Source of the DNA: Piscicola geometra
Lineage: Eukaryota > Annelida > Clitellata > Hirudinida > Piscicolidae
Assembly: GCA_943735955.1 (NCBI GenBank)
Contig: OX030957.1
Span: forward strand, 10,111,100 to 10,175,099
DNA: 64,000 nucleotides
Direction: 5' to 3'
Part shown: piece after piece, positions 21,343 to 32,603 of the stretch
How positions within the stretch are numbered: position 1 is the first letter of the stretch
Layout of the letters: each line of letters starts with the position of its first letter
Translations under genes and position numbers: made by a program
The notes under the pieces: model-generated
Database searches by the model: none
What the model was told of the DNA's origin: nothing
The model's input: the letters and a program-made list of their open reading frames with translations, nothing else

Positions 21343-24185
21343 TTAGGACACACCGTTGCATGACTTGCCATAGTAACGAAATCGACACTTGCCAGGACAC
21401 ACTCCGTATATTCTTTCACATGGCGCCTCCTCCTTACAATGACACTTTCTGCTGCAGTTGAAGCCAAAGCTGCCTACTTGGCAGACTGTCGCATTGAGTG
21501 GATGAATTAGTGAGTCAGTTAGTATACTAGTTATTAAGTGAAAGATTGAGGAATGAGAGAACGTAAAGTGAGGTTAGAGGAAGATGAATGATAAAATGGG
21601 TAACAATTTAAATAAATTTAATTGAAATGGTTGAATAAAAACTCTGATGATTTTGGTTATATGTTGGTCAATCAATCAATCAATCAAATAGATTTCTATA
21701 GCGCTCTTTCTTCAAATTCAAGAGCGCTCGTAAATAAATTTGTTAAACAGATATGTCTTCAGATCCTTACGAAAAGTAAATAATGATTTAGAAGTAGTTA
21801 AATAAGGAGGTAATGAGTTCCAAATATATGGACCTGCATAATGGAAAGAACGTTTAGCAAAAGAGTTATTAATGGAAGGGATGAAATAATGATTTTGAGT
21901 GGATGATCTTAAATTCCTTCTATGAGGGTGAGTTATTAATGATTTGAGGTATATTGGGGATACTGGGGAGTATTTTAATTTAAACATATAGGATAGGTTA
22001 AAGATATTGACGACATTTAACTTTTTGTGTCAAGAGGAAATTTTAATTAAAAAAACAAGCTTGTTAATGGTTGTAGATTAATTATAGCAGCAAAAGCACC
22101 AATCGTCAATCGCTTATAAAAACCTGATTACAAAATACATTGGCAATCATCACTCAAACACACTCCTTTTTTTATCTCCGGCACATACACCACTACTAGT
22201 AGCCTACTCGAACGTACAAACCATGGGTGTAGAATATTTTGATTTCATAGACTTGGAGCTCGTAGTGACCTGGATACCACAGTGCAACACGTTTTGAAGG
22301 CGTTATAGTGCTTTTGAGAATAGCCACAAAAATTTTCTTCCTCTCCACAATCGCTTTGCTCTTTTTGATGCCAAACGATTTCCAGGCGACAAAGTCTTGG
22401 CGAGGACTTGGTGCGTAGTCGCGTCCGCTTTGTTTAATCAAGAGAATGTAGAGGTAGGGATCTTCATCATGGGATGGTTTAATAATATTTGTGGCTTAAT
22501 GGGTATGTGTGATTAAGTGGGGATGTAGTTATGTAGTAAGTTTTTATTTATAAGATATTGTCAATTTTAATATCATATTGATAACTTGATCTAATGTGAC
22601 TTTTATCGTTTAGTTGGATGTGGTATTTGGCAGTTTTACATTCACCGCAAAACATTAAAATGTTCGGACACTTTTAATTTCAATTAAAATTATGTTAAAG
22701 ACCCTAGTCAGCAAAATACTAAATTATTTGTCGAATAATTATGTAAAAATGTAGTAAAATTTTTGCTAGATAGTTTTTATTTTAACACCATTTAGTTAAA
22801 GAATAAATTATGAGAATTTTTTTTTTATTGTTTGGACACTTTTTTTATATCTTAGAAAGACAATTCTTCAAGCCTAGCTCAGTCTGTTTGTTAAAGTAGA
22901 ATGATTGTTTTAGTAAGCATTGGTGTATCTTAATCTTCAGAACCTGAAGGTACATGAATTCACAGTCGCTTGTTTGGCTATAGTTTGAAAGTTTTTCTAC
23001 AATTTACTTTTTTCTGCATATGTTTCCATGCTAATTCTTTTTTATTTTTAAAAAACATAAATTTTAAAATCGAGGGTCTAATGCTGTGGCAATTCTTAAC
23101 CATGGGTTATTCAGATCCATCTTTTTCTGCTCAGCTCGGAGATAATTTTGTGTAAAACGAATGACATAATATGGATCATTTTTTGAACTTATAGTTCAAA
23201 TAAAGACAAATTGCAGAGAACACTATTGAACATGCATCATATTTTTTACCGCCTAGTTCTGTTGCAAATCTTCAAGAATGAAAAGTTGTTTCAAACAATG
23301 CAACTTTAAAAACTAAAGATATCTATTCAAAAAATTATTTAACTATTTTCTGCAGCGTAAAACAAGAAAAAACGTTCCATGAAATTTAATTGTAGTTAAT
23401 TGCATTAAATTTTTTCGCGGATGAATTAAAAGTTAAATTAGAATAAAGCACAGCTCTATTTTTAAATCAAAAATGAAGAATAAGGTTATAGGGGAACTGC
23501 ACACAAAAGAAAGCACACGGCATGTGTTAAATGCACATTTGATTTTACCCATTTCTTCTCGAAATGCGATTTTTCTGAAAACCCTAACCTTAACTCTAAC
23601 CCTAACCCTAATCCTAACCCTAACCTTAACCCTAAATTAACGTTTTTTCGGTAAAAAAGAAGAAATGTGCAAAATCAAATGTGCATTTAACACATGCACT
23701 GTGCTTTCTTTTGTGTGCAGTTAACCTACAACCGAAGAATAATGGAAGTTTTATGAGGTCTCCTAGTTTTTTAAAATTAATTTTAACTTCTTTTTCCTGA
23801 AGAATAGGGTATTAAACGGTATTGGGTGTGAAAACGTGAACGCAAACGTTTCCTATAACCGGTCACACACAGTATTTTGTAAGTAAAATATAATATTCGA
23901 TTTTCGCCTGTGAACATTCTTATGTTAACTAACATCTTTTTTCTTCCAAACCTATTAAGCTTCTCAAAATTCCATCTACTTACCTACCTATATGCACGTT
24001 CAGATCCAGAACCATAAACTCCACTAATAATTTTTCAGGCAAATCAACCACTATCCAGCTAGGTCCTTTAGAGGCATATGTCTGAGAGAAAGTACTGTGG
24101 TTGAGATCTATAGCATTCAAAGCATGTTTTGTTTCATTAGTAGAGCTCTGATACGCCCCACTTGGCTGTATAGAATTTTGAGATT
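21343..24185 (-). CDS. Fucolectin/F5-8C-like plus EGF-like protein, 3' exons
   Basis: Three minus-strand exons with consistent GT-AG sites, all phase 1: exon A 24185-23988, exon B 22494-22222, exon C 21485-21343 with a TAA stop. Exon A encodes GAYQSSTNETKHALNAID and later SWIVVDLPEKL, like the AxQSST..A..AvDg and W..VDL blocks of fucolectin-type F5/8C domains. Exon B ends GHYELQVYEIKIF, like the final L..cEVeVy strand of that fold. Exon C encodes an EGF-like module (SFGFNCSRKCHCKEEAPC, then GVCPGKC, then GKSCNG) of the MEGF/scavenger-receptor type. Fucolectin domain followed by EGF modules is a known secreted or surface architecture in invertebrates. Upstream exons and the signal peptide were not found, so it is partial here. 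The exon B acceptor is the least certain boundary. Introns hold a LINE relic and an inverted-repeat element. Confidence 0.65.
21664..22035 (-). mobile_element. CR1/L2-like LINE 3' end
   Basis: A minus-strand frame down to 21718 ends with FHYAGPYIWNSLPPYL and FRKDLKTYLFNKFIYE, the C-terminal signature of CR1/L2-type reverse transcriptases. The element's 3' tail on the minus strand is a TTGA repeat (ATCAATCAATCA on the plus strand at 21669-21686) preceded by TATAGCGC. It is a 5'-truncated insertion within the intron between exons B and C of the fucolectin/EGF gene. Confidence 0.88.
22500..23483. other. Intron sequence, nothing recognised
   Basis: AT-rich intron of the fucolectin/EGF gene. A 61-codon frame at 22970-23155 has no domain and is probably chance. 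Confidence 0.5.
23484..23733. mobile_element. MITE-like inverted repeat with telomeric core
   Basis: About 250 bp with inverted arms of roughly 70 bp each. The left arm has AACTGCACACAAAAGAAAGC and ATGTGTTAAATGCACATTTG, and the right arm has their reverse complements with few changes. Between the arms lies a run of telomere-like repeats. No target duplication could be fixed with confidence. It looks like a miniature inverted-repeat transposon. Confidence 0.75.
23580..23636. repeat. Interstitial telomeric repeat (CCCTAA)n
   Basis: About nine units of CCCTAA or CCTTAA/TCCTAA variants in tandem. This is the metazoan TTAGGG telomere repeat in C-rich orientation. It lies exactly in the loop of the inverted-repeat element, so it travels with that element and is not a chromosome end. 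Confidence 0.85.
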
Positions 24186-24739
24186 CTGAAAGATAGGGTG
24201 GGTGGAGGAGAAGGGTTGAATGAGTTTATAATTAATGGGGTTTAATCGATTATATCTCGAGAGGTTTATAAGCTGTTTTATAATCAAAAATATTTTTCAG
24301 AAAACTTCATAAAATAGTTAAAACAAGATAAAATGAAGAAAACGGACCAGCGATGGCAAAGGGGATGGAGAGTGAGAAAATCGTCATCGTTATTAAATAC
24401 ACTGTAGCGTCATTCATAGGTGTGAATATGTTTAAGACTTATACTATAAGTGAATATGATATAATTTATAGGTTATGAACGATATGTGTATTTTGACTCA
24501 AAATTTTTGAGTTGCTATTGTCAAGGATATTTACTAGATTGTATTTCTTGTTTATATTTTCACAAAGAACCTCAATTAATGACGTTATTCATGTTGAGCA
24601 AAGCTCACAAAATATTTGTTTAAATGACGGAGCTCATATAGCAGCTTTTGTTTTAAAATTGTGAGAATCTTTTGAAATATTAAAATATTACATCTGCTTG
24701 TAGAAAAACAGCCTACTGAATACCTTATTTTGCTCAAGG
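24186..24739. other. Nothing recognised
   Basis: The polypyrimidine tract CCCACCCTATCTTTCAG (minus strand) directly upstream of exon A supports its acceptor. The rest is AT-rich without a clear coding frame. Further upstream exons of the minus-strand gene may lie here or beyond but were not identified. Confidence 0.4.
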
Positions 24740-25400
24740 TAGAGAAAAAACTCATTGTACCGGTTCCAGCGTTTGTCTGAGCTCAGGATCCTAAAGACAC
24801 ATATCAAGTGCAGGTCTAACTACACTAGATTTTGTTCTGTTAACGTCAATTCTTACCATAAAACCCTGTAAAACTTGATATATCCTTATATCCGTTTCAA
24901 CCAATTGCAGAACTTTATTCATGGCACTGCTAAAGCCCAGTGTAGTGTCAGAGGCACAAATATTTCAAAAATAATATTTATAATATAGTATTTTTCTATT
25001 AAGTAACCTTAGTATTGTGACATTTTCTAAATTAAATTATCTAATGACGGTGATAGTGACTATGATAGAATTTCCTTAATTACTCAAAGTTTTGACCAGG
25101 AGGATTAAAATGATCTACTCAGAAAACTTAATTTGTCAAAAGAAGCTTCTGAATTACTAGCTTCTCGATTGAATGAGAAAAATTTACTGAAAAAATAATC
25201 TAAAATAAGCTTTACCGTAAACGAGAGAAAAGTCTGTTGTCTTCAAAATGATACATTTGTGTTTTTTGACTAAATTTGTGAACTTTTGGAAAAATTGGGT
25301 TTTTCATACGTTTTCTAGACGATTGGCGTTTCTTTATTGACAGCTCAAAACGAAGTTTGAAATGTTCAATATTTCATTTTTTAATCAAGAACATATTTAA
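24740..25400. mobile_element. Decayed coding repeat, copy 1 (two opposed blocks)
   Basis: Block X (about 24750-25050) matches 48620-48950 in reverse orientation. On the minus strand it reads MNKVLQLVETDIRIYQVL. Block Y (about 25060-25400) matches 47650-48060 in the same orientation. On the plus strand it reads NDLLRKLNLSKEASELLASR followed by stops. The two copies share decayed coding sequence, which suggests remnants of a transposon family. I cannot name the family. Confidence 0.55.
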
Positions 25401-26330
25401 ACTATTTTTTTAAACAAATATTTTCATAATTTGAAAAAAATGTTACAAATGAGTCGATTTTTTTTCTTTAGTTTAATTAAAAGTCGTGGAGCATACAAAT
25501 GGTTAAAACGTTATATCTCAAAAAGTCGTGCTGCTATGAAAAAACGACTGTGATATTTGAATTCAGGGGATCAAATTCATATAAAATCAGCTAAGAATAT
25601 TGAGACACCAAAATGGCTGTTGGCCAGTGTAACTATAACTAATACTTCAACGAGACTATATGTCTCGCAATTTATTTTAAAGTTGTGACTGTGTTATTTG
25701 AGCATTGATTTATATAAATTCATAGTTTTGAAGCATTAGAGTCAACGCCTGGTAATTTTACTTGAGGAGCTTAAGCTTGCTTTACCGTAATCTCCATGAA
25801 TAAGGCGCACTAGCTTTAACAAGTGAATTTTGTATTTAAAAAATAAGTCTTATACATGGTGTTTTATGGTGATAGAATTCTTAGTATATACAAAAAGTTT
25901 GATTATTACTGTTTCAAAAGTAACGAACTTATAACAACCTTTGTACAAATCTTAACATATAGTTCCGGTTTCTCCTACTCTAAAGAAGGGAAGATGCAGG
26001 CATGGTGGTGTGAGTGTAGAAAAGTAACATACCTGGTCTGTGAAAAATATGTTTTAAGTTCTTTTGGGATCCCTCAACCACGGACTTCTTAATATAGTTT
26101 AATCATAGATATCCTACAAAAAAATATTGATCTTTGGTTAGCCGCTCAAATAAATTTGTAAAATAAACGGTTTTGGGTATAATATATTAAAATGTTAGAA
26201 TCTTAAGTCTAAATAAAAATTACATTTAATTAATTAGAATGTTTTTTGTGCGAATGTTGGTTGATTTGAATCTGTCAAGGAATGGTCGCAGCAGACGCGA
26301 CATAAAGGAGAAATCCTTCCATTGCAGCAG
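25401..26330. other. Nothing recognised
   Basis: AT-rich. A 78-codon frame at 25856-26092 has no domain and no supporting splice or promoter signals. Confidence 0.5.
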
Positions 26331-26890
26331 CAGTTCCAGTGTTGGCAAGGACTTCTCCTTCACCCTCTATCGCAGCACTTGTTTTATCTCGAATTGACTA
26401 TTGTAATTCACTCTATTATAATTTACCTGAAAGTACTTTAAAACCATTAAATAAATTATTTAATTATGCAGCTAGAGTCTTTAGCCGTACTCCTATTTAT
26501 CACAACATTACACCCTCTCACATCTTATTAAATTGCATCCTCATCAAATATAGGATTATATTTAAAATCTGTGTTTTTATGTTTAAATTAAAAACCTCCC
26601 CAGTATCCCCAATATACCTCAAATCATTAATATCTCACTCTCATAGAAGTAATTTAAAATCATCCACTCAAAATCATTATTTCATCCCTTCCATTAACTC
26701 TTTTGCTAAACTTTTTTTCCATTATGCTGGTCCATATATTTAGAACTCATTACCACCTTATTTAACTACTTATAAATCATTATTTACTTTTCGTAAGGAT
26801 CTGAAGACATGTCTGTTTAACAAATTTATTTACGAGCGCTTTTTATTTGAAAAAGAGCGCTATAGAATTTATTTGATTGATTGATTTTTT
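26330..26890 (+). mobile_element. CR1/L2-like LINE 3' end
   Basis: The plus-strand frame contains ALVLSRIDYCNSLYYNLPES, PSHILLNCILIKYRIIFKIC and FFHYAGPYI. After an in-frame TAG at 26741, FRKDLKTCLFNKFIYER follows. It ends with TATAGAATTTATTTGATTGA, the same type of 3' tail as the copy at 21664-22035. The two share the segment TSPVSPIYLKSLI nearly exactly, so they belong to one family. 5'-truncated and inactive. Confidence 0.9.
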
Positions 26891-27214
26891 GAATAACTCA
26901 AATTTCTTATTTTTTATATTTGCGAATATTTTATTTTTCCTTCAAGACTAGGACTAGGATTGATTTAAAATAAATAGATTACATTTTTAAATTCACATTT
27001 AGCCTTTCTCTGTTAATAATATGGAAGAAATGATTACTCCAATTAGTAATTTTGTTAATATCATTGGTTTTCACTATTTCTTATTTGTTAATATTTTCAA
27101 ATAATTATTTTGTTGCGCCGAAAGTTATACTATTTCATAATTATTATGCATAATGTTACTGACAAATATTTTATACTAATATATTGAATATATTATATTC
27201 CCTTCCTTATACAG

Positions 27215-27906
27215 TTGAATACAAAGATTCTGATACAGATCCACTGAACTATATTATTGTAAAAGTGGATATAGAAGGATTAAAGAAAAAGCGCTTTTCT
27301 AATGCTCCTGCTAATGGCACATTAAGCCTTGAAGTCAAAGATCGGTCAGTTAATTTTATTATATTTCTTGGTAATCTTATATATATATGAATTTTTATAA
27401 TTGATACAGTTTTGTATAACCTATTATTATTTATCATAATTTGATAATCAAATCATTCTTTTAAAATTAGGTAATTAGGTTTGATCATTATGCTTATTAT
27501 TTCAATCAAGGTCGTTTATCTTGACAGTGGAAGTGTTGGACACTAAACAAGAGTCCCTTTCTAAATGCTACAAATACCAAGTGAAGCAGTTGCCAGCAGA
27601 AGTTGTTACCACAGAACCTAAATCATTCTATAAGGTTTTGAAGAAATTATTGTATTTTAAAAAACTTTATATTCATTATCTTTTTAATTTAAAGTTCTCA
27701 CAAGATTTAACATAGTTTTTTCCAAACCTTAGCTGCCTTAGTGACTTCTCATGCTTCATAATAATTACAAGTTTAATGACATGTCTCATTAACAGGTGAA
27801 AAATGGTGAAGTAGAGATTCATCTGCACAAATGCCAGCCCAAGTTGTGGAACTCATGGCTATCTTCCCAAGGACTTGAGCACTACCAAGAACCCAATGAT
27901 CTTTAA
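27215..27906 (+). CDS. CS-domain protein, last three exons
   Basis: Exons: 27215-27344 (acceptor CCTTATACAG, donor CG/GTCAGT), 27511-27634 (acceptor TTTCAATCAAG, donor AAG/GTTTTG) and 27796-27906 (acceptor CATTAACAG, stop TAA). Phases agree across all joins. The joined frame has NYIIVKVDIEGL, then a junction reading VKDRSFILTVEVLDTK, then EVVTTEPKSFYKVKNGEVEI and HLHKCQPKLWNSWL. This is the strand pattern of a CS (p23/SGT1/CacyBP-like) domain: xVxVxIxGL, RSFxLxV, xKxGxVEIxLxKxxPxxW. CS domains bind HSP90 and ubiquitin-ligase partners. The protein ends about 15 residues after the domain, so the SGS tail of SGT1/CacyBP is absent. Earlier exons were not found, and which CS protein it is remains open. 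Confidence 0.65.
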
Positions 27907-28846
27907 AATCATCTATTAAATACTTTTCTCATTCAAGTTGTGTCTCTAAATTCATTTATACTTATATTTTACAATTTTATAGGCTTGTTTTATGTTTTGG
28001 TTTACCTAGAACTTATCTCATTTTGATCTTACTTCAACTACATTTTTTGTCCATAATTCCCTCACTATTCATTTATATTCTCAATCATTGATATTTTATA
28101 TTTTCTAATGAATGATCACTGAAGAATTTTAAACTCATTTCACTTTCAAATTTATTTCAAAAACAGTTTATACCATACTTTAATTATTCCAATATCTGAC
28201 ATTACATTTTATTACGCTCTTTTCAGGCCATAAATAAAATAATACAAGATAACGTTATACTTTTAGTTTTAAAGTACACTATTTAACAACTTATCAACAG
28301 TAAAACGAATGCATGTCAAACTGAATTCATGAAACAAGATTGAAATAGCACCATTTAAAAGCTTTTTATTCTTCTTGAACTTTATTTTTGATCATTTAAA
28401 GAAATTTGACAAGGAAATACAACTAAATATTTTAACATTTCAATGAAACAATTTAAATGCAAATAAAAAAATAATAAATTCACAATCTTTTAGTTATTTT
28501 GAAACTGAAGATGGACAAAAATCACATAGAAATTAATATTTCTATGAAAAAAGAAAATAATTAACAAAATGTTGTTCTTTTTTCCCAATGTGTAACTCAT
28601 CACATATCAAACAATAGTAAGATGTCATATAAAAAAAGATGTTATAAACTGTACATCAGATTCAACTTTCTCTTTTTAAACCCTTTGGTTGTTATTATTT
28701 AATTAAATTTTTTTTAAATTTTTTCCTAACTTTTTACTTATAGGGGGTGCTTGTTAAAACATTAGCAGATTCTTTTTGTCTTTTTCTCAATTGTTTACAT
28801 TTTGGAAATTGATCAAGAACTTTGATGAGATCATCATTAAAGGAAG
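27907..28846. other. 3' UTR and AT-rich spacer
   Basis: ATAAATAAAATAA at 28229-28241 may serve as the poly(A) signal of the CS-domain gene. No other feature is seen. Confidence 0.4.
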
Positions 28847-29165
28847 TAGAGGCAGACTATAATTCGGTTCGGTTTCAGCACCGAAATCTCCAACTTTCTT
28901 AGTTTCGGCTATTTTTAGATTTTGGTCAAAACTAATTTTTTAGTTTCGGTTCAGTTTCGATTTCGGCAGAAATGGATCTCATATTGGTCGAAAAACCGAA
29001 ATTTTTCTTTTTTTATTTAGTTTATCTAATATATCTGTGTATCTTCAATCGAACTCGAACTATTAAGTTCGGGTTCGATTCTCATCTCTATTAGATATCT
29101 ATTAGATATCGTGGATTTATGGGTGACATAAGACTAATTGATCGAATAACATACAAGCAACAACA
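28847..29165. mobile_element. Truncated relative of the TTTCGG hAT element
   Basis: It begins TAGAGGCAGACTATAATTCG, a decayed form of the TAGAGACCGACC terminus, then shows the TTTCGG subterminal motifs and the internal segment with TTAGATATCGTGG and ACATACAAGCA that also occurs in the 18236-19274 element. The opposite end is missing. Confidence 0.75.
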
Positions 29166-29311
29166 ACAATATACTTAAATAATTGAGTCTAGGCTAAATG
29201 AACAACAACAAAAAATTAACTTATATTCCGTTAAATATGGAGAATTCGCCACTTTAACAAAAGAAGAATGGAAACTTATAGAAAGATAATTTTTGTGTTA
29301 AAACCATTTAA

Positions 29312-30176
29312 CCCTTAAACACTAATTGAAAAAAATAACGTTGACGTCCGCATGGATCAAATCGACCCATCGCATATTTCAACGATGTTTTCACTGAAAA
29401 ATTATCTTTTTGAGTTATAGTGATTTTTATAAATTTTCATATATTTGTATAAATAATTATCAAAATTTACATTTATTTTGGAAAAGATGTTACTATCCAA
29501 TAGGGGTAGAGATGAACCATTACAAGCATTTATTCCAAGACTCACGAATTATATGTGAATTAATATGTTAATGTCTAAAATTTTATTTAATTAATATCAG
29601 AAGTATTTGAAGCCAAAAAAATAAATTTGCTCCAATGGGCGCTGATTATGACATGTGGCAATAAAAACTATCCAATTCCACATGAGTATGTAAAGGTGGA
29701 AGAAAAGTTTGTACGATTTTGAACTCGTTTTAGTTTAGAACAATTACATGTAATCTAATTCGGGAAAATATGACTTTAATCTTGGTGCCTTTTTGATGCC
29801 AAAACGGGGTATTGTTTGAAAATGAGGTCATTTTTTGGTAATGATCACGAAGGTGAGCCAATTAAATTTTTATGGAAGGGCTGCTGTAATCAACCTGATA
29901 GAACATCTGCATCTGACTAACAGTTGTTACGAATAATTTTTTACTTTACTAGAATTGCTCCGTGAAAGGAAAAATCGCTGTATTGGGTTAGTGAGAACTG
30001 TAGGGATAAATCTTCGAGTATTACCCAAAAAAGTGACAGAGAAAAAAAACTCGTTAGTGTTACTATCGTTTAGGTCATGTGCATGGCATATATTAGTAGA
30101 AAATTTCGTTAGCCAAAATCATTTTTCAACATATGATAGTCGTTTCAGCATTGAATCTTTTCATCTTCAGACATGG
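29312..30176 (+). mobile_element. Decayed piggyBac element (left end and core)
   Basis: TTAA at 29308-29311 is followed by CCCTTAAACACTA, a piggyBac-like end. The coding remnant follows from about 29600. The element is interrupted at 30185 by a hAT insertion. Its right end was not found after 31688. Confidence 0.55.
29600..30150 (+). pseudogene. piggyBac transposase relic
   Basis: The plus strand shows, with several stops and frame changes, KVEEKFVRF, a WCLFDAKTGYCLKM-like strand, then LLRERKNRCIGLVRTVGINL and LPKKVTEKKN. This order matches the DDE core of piggyBac transposases (DE..vpFkGR, adskGY, LL..l..rgi..vGTvR.nr..lP). It is too damaged to be active. Confidence 0.6.
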
Positions 30177-30184
30177 ATCCAGAC

Positions 30185-31680
30185 TAGAGGTCGGACCGGG
30201 TACCCGATCTGACCGGGTACCCGCGGGACTCCCGCGGGAACGGGAATGAAAATTAATTTCGGGACGAGAAAAGTCGGGAACCGGGAATAGGTTTTCGGGA
30301 CGGGAACGGGAACATTCAAATCTGGAACGGGAAAAGACGGGAACGGGAATCAACTTTCAAATCGGGAACGGGAAAAACGGGAATAACAGTTATTGGGATT
30401 GGATTCATTAACAATGATTTTTCAGCAAACATCTAAGTATGGAAATCTTTATTTCATCGATACTCCGTACTTAAAATAAGTATTAAATGCGATGGAAAAG
30501 TATAACGAAGCCACCATTGCCAATATCAAAACCTCCAACACTACATTTGAAGTTGTTATGATGAGTACAAAGATTAGGGAGATTAGAACAAATGGGTGAT
30601 GATGAAAACTTTTCAGATGAAATCAAAATGGTCAGTTATATTATTTTAATTTTATAAATTAATACTTTGAATTTGAATGATTAATTTCCAAATGATTGCT
30701 CAGTTGATCATTTCGACAAAAGAAAAGATGCCATTGATCTTATTCGTATGACAGCATGTCTGTTGCATCCCCAGTATGAAAGAATAATAGGAAAAAAGTT
30801 TGGTATAGAAAAGAAATAAATACCAAGACTTTCATTAGTAAAAATTTAATTCTATTTTTTACAGCCAGACCAAGCTGCAGTGCCTTTGAGGAAAAAACAA
30901 ATGATGGTTATTTAGACCTAATATGTTTGTTTTTATAATGTAAAAATTATAATAAAATTATTATACTATCAAATTATACGAATGATTTTATATTTGCAGT
31001 TGTAGAGAATAAAAATGTTGTTAAAAAACATATTTCTAACATTATTGAAGAATTAATAATAATAAACGAAGAAAAAAATTCAGAAGAGGATGAATTGAAC
31101 AAATATTCACAATTACGTCCCAAAAAAAATTGAAAATTATAAAGATGTTTCATTTTATTGGAGTAAAATGAGCAATTTTAAAATAGTACAAGAAGTAGCC
31201 AAAATTTTGTTTAGTGTATCTGCATGTTATATTCGCTGTGAACAGAATTTTTCAATATGTGGTCGTTTAACTTCAGACCCAAAATCATCTCATTTGAAAG
31301 CTGAAACTCTTAACGATTTAACCCGTGTGAAAAGCAATAAAGACTTGATTGAATAACTCAAAAACAATACTTTCATTTCAATAAATATTGAACTTTAAAT
31401 CGTGTTTTTTTTATTTCATTAAAAGAAATATTCTCTGTCTTTCAAATAATAAATTTTAAGAAATTTTAGAACTAGCAAGTTTGGGACCAGTAAAAACGGC
31501 AGCGAAAATGAATAAAAAAACAAAAAGCTTTCGGGAACGGGTCGGGAAAAAAAATTTCGGGAACGGGATGGGACGGGAATCAAAATTCTGATGTCCCATC
31601 GGGAACGGGACGGGACGGGAAAACAAATTTCGAGAACGGGACGGGACCGGGAATGAAAAATCGTCCATGTCCGACCTCTA
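30185..31680 (+). mobile_element. hAT element with CGGGAACGGGAA subterminal repeats
   Basis: 1496 bp, perfect 8-bp target duplication ATCCAGAC (30177-30184 and 31681-31688), terminal repeat TAGAGGTCGGAC at both ends. Both subterminal regions consist of tandem GGGAACGGGAAA-type motifs in opposite orientation (30195-30390 and 31510-31665). These create Arg/Ser/Pro-rich chance reading frames on the minus strand. The interior keeps fragments of a hAT transposase on the plus strand. Confidence 0.92.
30720..31356 (+). pseudogene. hAT transposase C-terminal relic
   Basis: The frame 31168-31356 reads VQEVAKILFSVSACYIRCEQ, then NFSICGRLTSDPKSSHLKAE and LNDLTRVKSN. It corresponds to the hAT C-terminal dimerisation motif (LA..iLsipasS...ER.FS..g.i....R..L....v..L..lk.N). 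A further piece near 30745-30815 (LIRMTACLLHPQYERIIGKK) fits the preceding LDPRfK region. The N-terminus is absent. Confidence 0.8.
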
Positions 31681-31846
31681 ATCCAGACCCCTCTTCCTCC
31701 CACTCAAAAAAATATTTTGTAACTTCTGTTTTGATACAAATATTTAAGTAAGCGATAAATATTTTTGTTCTAGACAGCTATAACTATAACTAAACATACT
31801 CACAATGTATTACTATGTAAACATTGTTTTGAGGATCATGTACGCA

Positions 31847-32600
31847 TCAAAACAAGAGTTTTAAAATGTTTTCATTTTGAGACTCGTTTGTGATGTGGTC
31901 GTTGGACTGTTGGATTCCAAGCATCGTCCGATAGCAAGTCCTTGCGAAGACGTCAAGTTTCTTTGATAATGCTGCAGTGAGTATCCATGATTCACATCCG
32001 TTGAGCAAAATTGAGATGCAAGCGGCTTGAAAGATGCGAATCTTTAGAGTTTGGGGGAGCGAAGAAACTTTTGTATCTTCGTGAAGGCTGTCCATGCAAG
32101 GCCAATTTGGATTTTAAAATTGTGATCTGTGGACACAGCATACGACCCAAGTTAGTTGAAGTCCTTCACGACTCCGATGTCTTGGCCGTCAATGAAGAGC
32201 TTTGGAGCCGTTGGCAAGACAGAGGGATTTGGTTGGTTAAAGCGCATCTGTTCGGTCTTTTTAATGTTTATTTTTAGTCCAACCATTCTTGCCCTGAGTC
32301 TCAAAGCATCCAACTGAGCTTGGGCTCTCGATGGGTCGTTTTCGATCAGGGAGATATCATCGGCAAGAGCGAGATCACAAACTCTGTCCGGCAAATGATT
32401 TGTGTGGTGCAATGAGCGGTTTCTTGATTCTAGCTGAGTTGTTTGCATGCACTTGTTTTCCGAATTCACCTGCAGACAATTTGGATTTGTAGTCTATCAC
32501 GATAATGAATAGGAACGGAGCCAGAACTTCACCTTATAAGAGGCCTGTAGGAAGGTTGAATGGTGCATTCAACAGCTTAGCTACACGCAAATGAGATCAT
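31847..32600 (-). mobile_element. LINE reverse transcriptase relic (same family as 51.6-52.7 kb)
   Basis: Minus strand: APFLFIIVIDY, VCDLALADDISLIENDPSRA with the catalytic ADD, LFIDGQDIGVVKDF, then QAACISILLNGCESWILTAA and CYRTMLGIQQSNDHIT. Frame changes near 32150 and stops near 32500 break it. It is 5'-truncated where the TATGGG element begins and closely resembles the copy at 51600-52735. Confidence 0.88.
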
Positions 32601-32603
32601 CGC

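Noticed and set aside
23580..23636. A true telomere or chromosome end
   Set aside because: Only about nine degenerate units, enclosed by inverted arms, with gene and repeat sequence on both sides.
30126..31703. Arg/Ser/Pro-rich proteins (SRSRP) on the minus strand
   Set aside because: They come from the CGGGAACGGGAA subterminal arrays of the hAT element.
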